From Dromaius novaehollandiae (lineage: Eukaryota; Chordata; Aves; Casuariiformes; Dromaiidae): a DNA stretch of 64,000 bases. Positions 52,847 through 62,453 of the stretch are shown here, piece by piece (within the stretch, counting starts at the first letter, position 1; each line of letters opens with the position of its first letter). The notes below the pieces were generated by a model. It had not been told where the DNA came from. It did not search any database and saw only the letters and a list, made by a program, of their open reading frames with translations. The position numbers and the translations under genes are program-made. The stretch is from the NCBI RefSeq assembly GCF_036370855.1, contig NC_088101.1, positions 68,013,559 to 68,077,558 of the forward strand, given 5' to 3'.

Positions 52847-52862
52847 CACACACACACACACA
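52847..52862 (+). repeat. (CA)8 microsatellite
   Basis: Eight uninterrupted CA units. Confidence 0.9.
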
Positions 52863-53595
52863 AAATAGAACTCTCACCTGCCCTACTCACTAGTTCATAT
52901 TCTAATGTAATTTTTTTTAAATAACATAATTAGAAATTAGCACAAACAGTATGCTATTTTTCATGCAGCTGATCAAAACAACAGCACCTCAAAATTAATA
53001 TACACTGTCTGGAAACCACAGTGCCCTGTGATGCCTTCCATCTTACTTCTGCTTTCCAATATTCTAAACATGAGCTAAGCAGTGGGAGCACTGAGCTCCA
53101 TACAGTTTGACTGCAACAGAAGGGACATTACAAACATATTTCTAAAAGAGAAAATAAAAAATCTCAATCCAGTTTCTTCTAGTCTAGTAGGTCTCCACTA
53201 TAGAGGGAATATAGTTAATTCAACATACGGAGAAATAAAGTTAATTGTTCTTCAGATTATTGCAACATTTTAAAGCACTGCTCTTTGTGCTGTCCTAAGG
53301 GAACCATGCATTACCTCAATGATCTAAAAAAAATATGTGACCAGACAAACAAATTCCTTACCTTTGGCCCTACATTTCTTATCTGTAGTCACTGACAAGG
53401 TAGGAGAATGATTTTCAGGGCATCTTAGGACAAGTCTGTATCTTCATTACTGAATTTATGAGTTCTCTTGGAAAAGACTGGGAGCAAAATCAGTCTCTGA
53501 AGACTCTTTAATAACTCATTTAAGTAAAAAAAGTACAGGGAAAAATGGTTGTGCCTGTAAGAATCTGTAAAAGTATCACCACTGAGAGAGAGGGG

Positions 53596-53621
53596 TTTTT
53601 TTGTTTGTTTGTTTGTTTTTT
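53596..53621 (+). repeat. (TTTG)n microsatellite
   Basis: T-run followed by GTTT units and a terminal T-run. Confidence 0.85.
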
Positions 53622-56600
53622 CCTCCCTCCAAATCCTATTTTCTGGTCAGTTTAAAAGACCTTGAACCTCACTTTCCCAGATGAGGGCTAGCAAGTGCCC
53701 CAATCTCCTGGCTGTAGAATCAAACACTTTTTGGTCAAGTGAAAAAATAATTGGTTTGTTCAAAGTGGAACAGCTTCAATGATTAAGAGAACTGCAACAC
53801 CAGATCTAACATGCAACAGCTCTACCTGGGTGGGACAGTTCCTGCTGTATGACAATCAGATCACACATTTGAAATTAGGGTCTTTTATTTCCTCTACTAG
53901 GCCCTAAGAGTTCTTCCTTTTACTTTTTTAAAAAATAGGCTCAGGATACTTTACTTGATCCACTAGGTTAAGCATGGAAACTGCATAAAACCACCGCAGA
54001 TATTTGATTCACTGTGGCAAGTGTGACTACATGCTTTATCACAGAGCTGCAGGCAGAGCCATAAAAAACGCAGCTAGGAGCAGTAGCTGTGTAATACTCC
54101 CCGGGGGAAAAATGCTGAAACACCCACACTACGTTTATATCCCTTTTTAACTTACTTCAACTCTGGACTTTGCTAGCAACAATGGTCTCTTGGCTGTTTT
54201 CTTATCAGTTCTACGTATGAAGCCTGAAGTTATAGCTAACTGCATTTTACACACCTACAAGTGGCATTTCTTCTCTCTCACCTAGAGTTCTCTTTTCCTT
54301 TGAGTTCCTCCACAGTGGCATTGTCTTCAGAGATCCTTACACTCTTTTTATCTCTCTGCTTGAAACTCATCCTATGACAATTCCTTTCATTCTCTCTCCT
54401 CATTCATATGCATTCTCCTTATTGCTCACTACAAAGGGATCCATGCTGAAGTCTTCCTTCCCCCTTCCAAGATGTTCTTCTTAGGCTGCTACCACTGCTC
54501 CTTGCCAAAGTCTCGGCCAGCTCTTCCTCTAAACAAGCTTGTGAGGCCAGAAGTTAGGTTGGAGCTGACTTGAAGAGCAACAGCCTGTTTGGGTTAGCAA
54601 TAGAGATCTTCTCAGATATCACTGCAGCATGCAACAAGATATATGAGCCAGCCCTGACTATGGATATTGATATTGACCACAGAAACTTACTAGAGAAACT
54701 TAAGTACTCACATAACCTTGATAGAACAGGAAAGTCATTTAACAGACAGGCTTAAGGCTTTAAAAAAAAGTAGGTTTTTCAAAGCCAGAGTTAAGATCAC
54801 CTGCAGGTACTGCTACAGAAATACTTACATCGACTAACGTCTAATAAAGAAGGCACATGTCCCTTCTCCCCTATACGAAAAGAAAAGATCAGTTAAAGCA
54901 AGCCCCTGGTTACTATTTCTAATTTTCTCTCCCTCCATCTCCTGTCTTTGTAAGCAGTGCTGAAATAGTCTTTTATGAAAACGTGCGTGAGTAGGCAATC
55001 AAATCCACAGAAGTGGGAGGCAACCACAAACAGATCACAGCACGCCCACACTGGGAAGCAAAGCAGCACTAACGGGTGAGGGACTGAGGCAGAAACTGAG
55101 TGATATAGCAAATTTGCAAGCCATGGACAACAGACAGAAAAGACATGGTCAAGAAAAGGGATTACACAAGGTAAACAGTTGAAAATAAAAAGAAAAGTAG
55201 CCCAACTTCTTTAAAAAGCTAGAAATACCACATACAAAAAAGGCAGATGTCAAAAAAAAGGCAGCAGTAGTGGCTTTATAGACCCAAAAGTGAGTAGGAC
55301 TGTGAGCACATTTGCTGAGAATATAAAAGTACTTTTAACTACAAAAGGAAGAATGAGAACTCATTCATAGCAGAGAAAGGTTGAATGAATGAAAGGCCTT
55401 CAATTGGTGTAAAAATGGAGGAAGAAAACAAGATTGAAGTGCCAAGTGAGATCACTGGGTCCAGACAGTACTAAAATCCTCAAAAATTTCTCAGGATCAT
55501 TTCTTATCATCCTTTCAAAAACAGATGTATAAGCAAGTTATTGACATTTACAATGACAGAAATTTGGTAGCAAAACAAAAATAATTAAAGCTTGACAGAA
55601 GGAAGCAGCAATGCATTGAAAAGTACTTATCTAAACTGATGCATTTGTTTTGTGTCACTGGGAAAAAGAGAAACTGCATATGTACTTAGTGAAGCCTGAA
55701 ACAAAACTCTTGCTCACTCAAGTATGTCCAAGATTGTATCAGAAAGGTGCAAAGAATAACCATAGGGAGATCTCTGAAGGGCATGCCACTGTGGCATGGG
55801 ACACAGATGCTCTTACCACAAATTCAGAAACAATCACAAGCAGGACAGATCACAAGATTTTCATGTACCTATGGACTAAAACGACTTAGTAGACAGCACA
55901 GCAAAATATTGTTTCCAAGCACTAAAGTGTGGCAATTTTTAAAGTTAGATCAGTGGCAAAAACTTCCTGGAAGATCACAAGGCCACAAGGCCTGAGTTGA
56001 GTTGTTTCTGTAATAGCAGCAATTGCTCAGCAAGAGTAACTGCTCTACACAGAAAATCCACAGCACTTCTGAGGGGGCATTTCTGCCTTTCCTGTCCTAC
56101 AGCTTTCTTGTGGCCTTCAACCATTAGCATCTGTTAGACAAGAGCACTGAAGAGCCAGCAACTTTCAAGGAGGCTGGTAAGGAAAGGGAAAAATAAGAAG
56201 TCTCTCTCAAACCAAACAGCTTTTTTACAAGGGTATCTCCCAAGAAACAGTCCAAAAACTTTAAAAGTCCTTTTTAAAAAGTTTCTTAAAAATGGCATAT
56301 TTCAAAGCAAGAACAAGAGGATGAGTATACTACTTGATTTTTTGCAATGCTACAATGCTACAGCAATTTCAGAAGATTATTTCTGAAGTGTAGAATGGAG
56401 CACGAGGGTAAAACCTGGCTTCTTCACAAATACAAGGTTCACTCACTGCCCTGAAGGAAGATCATGCATTTAGCAGCTTTGCTCATTCAAAGAGCTGAGG
56501 TACAGTTAACACTTGGCCAGCTAGTAGGCAACAGGAAAACATTTTAGGTTTCTAAACATAGTTTCCAGCTTTTACTGGACAAAACATGTATTAGTAAGGA

Positions 56601-57378
56601 ACACAAATATACCAAAGCCTATGGAAGAATACAGTGCCGCATCAGTATAGAAAAATACATTCTCTGTTGTAACTTTTCATTACAAAAATATCAGTGACAG
56701 ATAGACTTTCAAGAATAATCTCATGGAAACACAGGCAGGTTGAGACACACACACATATTTGACAAAACATACACACAAAAACGTTGCACTGAGGACCAAA
56801 GACCTTCACAGGCTGAACAAACATTATGTTACTGTGAACAACAATGCAACCAAAAATAGTTTTTAAAGTATGTATTTAAGTAACAACTGCTGAATTTTGG
56901 TGTCTAACTAGTCTTATGCTGATCTGCAGGCTCATTGCTGGCAATACACATACTTAAATTTTGGCTCCACAAGAAGCTTTTGCGCTCATTAGTTAGAACA
57001 CAAAGTCTGAGAGGGAAATAATTTGGTCCTTAAAACATGGGATATTGTTGTTATCACATACAAGTTCATTTTATCTTAAGATCAGTATTCAGGACTGAAC
57101 AGGTTGGCTATGAAAACTTTTGTTGTTATTTCCTTTTATCCCCACCTACACAAAACTGCAAATGCAAAAGCTCTGGAAGAAATCACATCAGCTAATGTGC
57201 CTCCCCCCCGCAAAAGTACAATAAACATACTCTAGAACACAGATGGTCTTAGCTGAGGAGTCATACAGTATTCTGTCACACACACATCACATTAATGTTG
57301 CTATGTACAGTATACACCATCTAAGTGGCCTGAAGTTAGATTTCAGCTTTGTCCCTTTACTGGTATCAAAGCCTAATG

Positions 57379-57594
57379 TCAAGGATCCAGGCCTGATTCC
57401 TGTTCTTCAGTTTCCCCAGGTAGCTCTTCAGCAGATGCACCACACACACTGCCTTGGTTGTCTGCAGACTGATTCAGCTCTTCAGGTTCCCCAGCTGCGA
57501 TCTGAGTTGTTTCTTCTTCTTCTTCTTCCTCAGCCTCCCCATCATCTTCTACATCCATCTCAAACACCCTCACGTGACGGAGATTTGAACTTAG
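57379..57594 (-). CDS. ANAPC4: ANAPC4 terminal coding exon with acidic tail and stop
   Basis: Acceptor TTTCCACAG, then LSSNLRHVRVFEMDVEDDGE, a run of glutamates encoded mainly by GAA repeats, and a 40-residue polar tail rich in E, G, Q and S ending GLDP-TGA (stop 57381-57379). The tail contains no lysine, whereas the human tail has several. 216 bp, entered in phase 0. A plus-strand open frame of 182 codons overlaps this exon and is its shadow. Confidence 0.95.
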   Translation of the reverse strand, partial: LSSNLRHVRVFEMDVEDDGEAEEEEEEETTQIAAGEPEELNQSADNQGSVCGASAEELPGETEEQESGLDP

Positions 57595-60500
57595 CTGTGG
57601 AAATATTAAGAATCTCCATTAACAAACCAATCAAACAAAATCCCCCAACCTCTCCCACCCCCACAACCCCAAACCAATACCAATTTACATGTTGGTCAAT
57701 GGCTTTAAAAATAGCCTTTATCAAAATGTTTGTTTTCTTTGAAAAGAGATATCAAGAAAATCAGCAACTGTTTTATTGCTCTGCAGGTTGAAGAGTAATG
57801 CAAATAGATCTATTAATTTCGGTTAAAGTTTTTCACTTTGTGTTATGAGAGGTATGATTGCATCCTGACACACTGATAATAGATTATGATAAAATAATCT
57901 GTTTGAAAAAAACATTCTTGATAAATCTCATTAAATTAACAGAAACAGGTTATTACATGCTATGGTTGGAGAGAGTATTTCTTTTAATTATTCACAGGCT
58001 TGTTGACAGATACTGTACTTACCACACAGGAAACTTTTCTAATACCATTTACAGCAACATACTGAGCTTTCATATTCTCCAGCACTCTCCACTGATTCTC
58101 CAGAAAGACTGTCCGTGTGGATATCTCACCACTTTGCTCATCCAGCCTGGACATAACAAGAATAGAAGCACAAAACTAGTGCATTGGAAACGGCTCTAGT
58201 ACTAAAAAAAAATCAGTTGGCCTAATTCTTTTGGTCTAAGTTTTATTATAGCATATACAACAAGCAGGTAAGCATTTAAAACCATCATAACTCTACTGCA
58301 GATATTCTAGAGCAAAGGATCCAGCTGGGGGGGGGGGGGGGGGGGGGGGGGGGGAAACAGCACATTTCAACTGAGGTAAAAGGCTGCAACAAAAGGGAAT
58401 GTGGAGTTTAGAGTTTGATCTCCCCCCCCTCATAGGAAACATCCTCTACAGCAAGAGGATGAGGCTGGGCCTCCTTCAAACTCCTCCTCTACAAGAAGAG
58501 TTTCAGACAAAGTGCTGAAGGTAATGCCTCCACTTACACACAAGTTTGGCCTCCATGATCTTTCACAGATGTATCATTCCCATTCACTCCCACTCACAAG
58601 GGCTTTGTATGAAGGGACTCCTTGTCTATTGCAGTGGCCAGAATTAGTTTGAACTTGTTTCAAATACTGTTTAGTTTTCAATACACAATCTCTTTGTGAC
58701 ATAAAAAAAATATTTATGGTCCAGTATGGCTCTTTATTTTCAGGTAAGATATATCTTAAGCTGTTCATCAGAGAGATATAATGGAAAAAAAGAAAAAGTA
58801 AGTGAAACTCAGTGACTAAAGCCCGGAATCACAGGTTGAATTACAGTGGCCATTTTCTTTTTCTGTGCACTTTCCCCCAGATGTTCTCCTCTCCATGTTA
58901 CCATATACCAAGATAGCAAAAAGGCACCAAGGCTAAACTGACAATAGTTGTAAGTGTGACTACCAGGAGAATGAGGAAGAAATATCTGTGTGTCTTTATT
59001 AGAAGGCACAGGCACATGAGCAAATATGCCGAAGACATACTAACTTAGCATTCTGACCAGAAAAGTTAACATCCTCTTATGAAAACAAGTAAGATTTCTG
59101 CTTCTATAGGATGTCCTCAGAATTGGCCCTCCCATTTCATTAAAGAAGATTCAAATACACCAGTAGTATTGTCTCAAAAAAGCAAAAAAAGACCCCATGA
59201 AAGCAAACGTTCAGGAATCTTCAATGAAATTTAAAATCCCACCCTACCCCCACAGCACAAAAAAGGGTTTTGGTCTTTAAAATATTTATACACCTAGAGC
59301 ACAAGTAACTGTATATAATGAAAATATTTGATTAATCTGCTTTTCAACTCTGCATTTTGAGACTCATTAAAAGTTTTTCAAATACCTTTTAGCAGAATCC
59401 CAGATGAATTCCCTTTCTTGGTCCTCATCAGTGTACACTGAAGTTAAAGGCAGCTGAGCCAAGATTCTTTCCTTCCCCTCTTGTTCCACACTCTCCCTCA
59501 GAACTACAGTTACTGTCTCATCATCATAGAAATGTGCATCTAAACAACTGTAGCACCTATGGGAAAAGAAAACAGTGTTTACTTCTTGGAAAGCTTCAAA
59601 GAATAAAAGTGAATACAGAACTGATATTTTCAGGTTGTGCAGTGTTAATGTTATAAAATATTGAGTAGTTAACAGCGAGCTTTACTGTAAACGGTAAAAA
59701 GCTGAGTCTTGCAGTTAAGACACTGAAAGACAGCCAGAACCACTGCGGGCTATGCAACATTTCAGGGACCAAAAACTTTTCACATTTCACCTGAAATGGG
59801 AAGAAATAAGAATGCTAAAAAGCAGTAAACACAAACTCCAAGAAACACTTAGAAACACAACTGAAGGCACAGAGGGCAACCATATCTGGCCTTTCTACAT
59901 TAAAAGGATAAGCTGGTCTGACGTCTTCTAGTATGCTTTCATTCAGGCATCTCAACTCTCATTGTCTTACTTTAACAACATTACAGATATAAGAGCTGTT
60001 TCCAGATAGCTTTGTTTTTAACTAGAAAACTGTAGTTTCTTTACCTTCAGTTGAAGTGAAAAATAAGGCTCCCACAATCCTGGAACTTCACGTACCTGTG
60101 CCCTTTCTTATAGCTTGACTCACTCAGAGACTACAAGCTAGGCCAGCAACTGAAGCAGTAATTTGCAGGACAAAAGCCAAACTGTAATACCTGAGAAGTT
60201 AACTCCATGTAATAAACACTAGAAAATAGGGCCTTCAGTTCAGCAAGCTGCAACTGTAGAATGAAAATCAACTAGACATACTGACCTTGAGTCTGAGCTT
60301 TCATTTATACTGTTGTTCAAGAAATTTCCAAACTCTACAGCAATAAGTCCATTACTGACACACCTAAAAGGAGAGTGATCATTCATTACCTGGGTAATTT
60401 TTTTTTTCCACTCTCAGAAAATCCAAAGAACTCTGATGGCAGCTATGGAAAGAGATGGTGCAGCCTGTCTATAGACTTTACACAATACATGGCTACATCT

Positions 60501-62453
60501 CAAAACAATATAACTGGTGGAAGGAAACCTTTTGTTTTATTCTTCCCCCAGCAAAATGTGACTAATAAGCTCAAATGAGAAACTGCATCTGACCTGTGTT
60601 CTCTGCTTAACTCCTGGCTCAATTGTCCTAGTCTCAGGTCTGTTAAGTTACTTATTACCCGTCAACAGAAAACACCAGTTCAGACTGTTTTAGATACTAA
60701 TGGGGGAAGAAAACGGACAGAAACTACACCATGAGGCTGTAATTTTGTCATCAGAGGCTCTCAAATGAAAACATATAGAATACTTTCACCATATGTTTTC
60801 TTCAGCAGTAAAACTACTTTAAAAATTCCTACCTCATCACAGCTCATCATCTCCTCAAATGAAGTGATGGAGATTATAAAATACATCTTTCCGAAAGAAG
60901 AGGAGTTTCTGATGTTTTTTAAACCCAAGACATTTCAGTGATCCCACTGACAGAATACAACTTAAGCAGTTGCATCAGAACAACTGAGACAGTGACAAAC
61001 GGCAACTTGGGTGCAGAAACTCCCGAAACTGCACAAAACTACACCCAAAAGAGATGTTTCACCTGCAAGTCAACCCTCCCATTTGTCGTTAATGCATTAA
61101 ATTACAGGCTGTTAGGGGTTAACAAAAGAATAATACTTGCAGGAAGATGAACCAACACTGAAAGTTTGGTTCCTTACACATTTTGTTATCACTCAAGCAA
61201 GTAATTCTGTGAGGAGCAAAACTAACGGAGCCTGATTTTTTATCCTAAGCCTACAAACAACTTGGGTCTTGTGGTTAGATTCTCAGAGTCTAATAAAACA
61301 CAAACTCCTACTGCATTTTCCTACCACACTTCCTAATGTCCTCCTCATTTATGGATTCAATCCAAGAGGGATTGTGCTCATGCTGCTTATCCTTTTTTAC
61401 AGAAAGAATCAAATTGTAATTGACTCTATACACGCATGCACTAAAGCTCACAAACACTGTGCTCCCCTCCCCCCATTTTTTACCTGGAAGTATCCGTATG
61501 TCTCCTCAAAATGTATATTTTAGAAACAGAACTGTCTAACATGGTGAAGAGAACATAATGGATATTGGAGGTTTTGTCATTCCACCTATATCGTGAGGGG
61601 AGGAAATTAAAAGTTAGACCAAATTACAGTAATTGATAAATGAAATGCAATAAAGAATAGCAGCATACTCACAGAAATGGTAGTTTAGATAACTGCGGTG
61701 TGGAATCTTCACTGAAAAGGAAAACAAAATCAGTTTATAAAACACTACCACAATCTTGTGCAACTGAGCTTTAAAAATAATGCAAAAAATACCTTTGAGA
61801 AATTTTGTAAAGAGACATGCAGACTGCTTGATGCACTGACTTTCCAATTACATCCTACCAAACACAATGAAAACAAGCCAAAAGATACAGGAAGTTACTC
61901 ACAGTTACACACTTTTTTAAGGCAAAAAAGAAAAGGCAAAGTAAAACCCAAGGACATGTGAAGGAGAAATCGACCAGTATTTATGCTGGAATAAACACCC
62001 CCACTGCAAACACTACTATCACTTGATACACTTGCTTTGCATTTGTTCAGAATATATAGACTAATATATTGCCAACTAATACAGCTATATAATACATAGT
62101 GCATACATCAAGCTAATTAATGCTCAAATAGATTCCATTTATGTCAGAAAAGACAGAAAATGAGAAACAAATCATCTCCCACTACTCTCTCCCTAGCCAA
62201 AGGCTTGAGACACCCAGCAATGGAGAAGCTAGGCTGTGTGCTACCACATATTGTGTAGGCACTCAAAGGCACAGATTAAAGTTTAAGTCTCCCTAGGTAT
62301 CTTCAGTTGAGCGCTACCCCAAAATAAAGTTATCATTTGTAAAGACCGAACTTACAGCTGGTTTTTGTAAACATTGATCAATGGTGTCTTCCATTTGTCT
62401 TTTGACAAAATGTAGTGATTTCTCAGGATAATAGGGAAACAACAATGGGCTTT
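57379..62453 (-). CDS. ANAPC4: ANAPC4, anaphase-promoting complex subunit 4 (last eight coding exons; gene continues right of window)
   Basis: Scaffold subunit of the APC/C, the nuclear and cytosolic E3 ubiquitin ligase that drives mitotic exit; APC4 sits in the platform with APC1 and APC5. Eight exons join in frame (62453-62356, 61854-61793, 61711-61673, 61585-61484, 60363-60286, 59556-59386, 58146-58023, 57594-57379), giving about 296 C-terminal residues of a protein near 800. Landmarks shared with human APC4: LLFPYY, SLHFVKR, DQCLQKPADVIGKS, WNDKTSNIHY, ILRRHTD, FYDDETVTVVL, MKAQYVAVNG and LSSNLRHVRVFEMD. After FEMD comes a poly-glutamate tail ending GLDP and stop. This part of APC4 belongs to the segment that completes the beta-propeller, plus a disordered tail. 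Introns are 80 to about 1230 bases. Exon order and strand relative to SLC34A2 match human 4p15.2. Confidence 0.97.
58023..58146 (-). CDS. ANAPC4: ANAPC4 penultimate coding exon
   Basis: Encodes LDEQSGEISTRTVFLENQWR and VLENMKAQYVAVNGIRKVSC, ending V, against human MKAQYVAGNGFRKVSCV. Acceptor TTATGTCCAG, donor TGTG|GTAAGT; 124 bp, exits in phase 0. Confidence 0.96.
58327..58354 (+). repeat. Poly-G tract of 28 bases in ANAPC4 intron
   Basis: An uninterrupted run of 28 G (C on the transcribed strand) in the intron between 58146 and 59556. It has strong G-quadruplex potential, and its length is likely uncertain in the assembly. Confidence 0.95.
59386..59556 (-). CDS. ANAPC4: ANAPC4 coding exon (third from end)
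   Basis: Encodes CYSCLDAHFYDDETVTVVLR, then ESVEQEGKERILAQLPLTSV and YTDEDQEREFIWDSAK. CLDAxFYDDETVTVVL and the AQLPL/VQLPL strand match human APC4. Acceptor TTCCCATAG, donor AAAAG|GTATTT; 171 bp. Confidence 0.96.
60286..60363 (-). CDS. ANAPC4: ANAPC4 coding exon (fourth from end)
   Basis: Encodes CVSNGLIAVEFGNFLNNSIN then ESSDS. SNGLIAVEFG matches human SNGLIAIKFG; the second half is the variable loop between strands. Acceptor CCTTTTAG, donor TCAAG|GTCAGT; 78 bp. Too short to stand out as an open frame; found by splice phase and homology. Confidence 0.9.
61484..61585 (-). CDS. ANAPC4: ANAPC4 coding exon (fifth from end)
   Basis: Encodes WNDKTSNIHYVLFTMLDSSV then SKIYILRRHTDTS, against human WNNKTSNLHYLLFTILEDSL and MCILRRHTDIS. 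Acceptor ACGATATAG, donor TCCAG|GTAAAA; 102 bp. Confidence 0.96.
61673..61711 (-). CDS. ANAPC4: ANAPC4 39-bp micro-exon
   Basis: Encodes EDSTPQLSKLPF with split codons at both ends. Human has EDSTRRLFKFPFLW across the same junctions. Acceptor CCTTTTCAG, donor TTTCT|GTGAGT. Both junctions keep frame with their neighbours. Confidence 0.9.
61793..61854 (-). CDS. ANAPC4: ANAPC4 62-bp exon
   Basis: Encodes DVIGKSVHQAVCMSLYKISQ, twenty codons plus two bases, against human DVIGKSMNQAICIPLYRDTR. Acceptor GTTTGGTAG, donor CAAAG|GTATTT. Only about 80 bases separate it from the following micro-exon. Confidence 0.93.
62356..62453 (-). CDS. ANAPC4: ANAPC4 coding exon (eighth from end, first in window)
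   Basis: Encodes SPLLFPYYPEKSLHFVKRQM then EDTIDQCLQKPA, nearly identical to human. Acceptor CTGTTTACAG, donor CAGCT|GTAAGT; 98 bp, exits in phase 0. The exon before it (human ending NSSHLKE) was sought in 62460-64000 and not found, so that intron runs beyond the window. Confidence 0.96.

Larger units (their letters stand above)
36400..57240. other. Intergenic, AT-rich; no gene recognised
   Basis: About 21 kb between the CpG island and the end of ANAPC4. No convincing exon on either strand; open frames of 60-139 codons look random and lack family motifs. It includes a purine-rich stretch (37780-38380), an imperfect tandem duplication (46001-46121), a (CA)8 tract, a TTTG tract, and a faint coding-like trace on the minus strand at 52180-52470. 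The ANAPC4 3' UTR presumably occupies part of the right end. Confidence 0.55.

Noticed and set aside
57243..57791. 182-codon plus-strand open frame, the longest in the window
   Set aside because: It overlaps the ANAPC4 terminal exon in antisense; the frame stays open because the GAA/TTC and GC-rich coding sequence lacks stops. No family resemblance.
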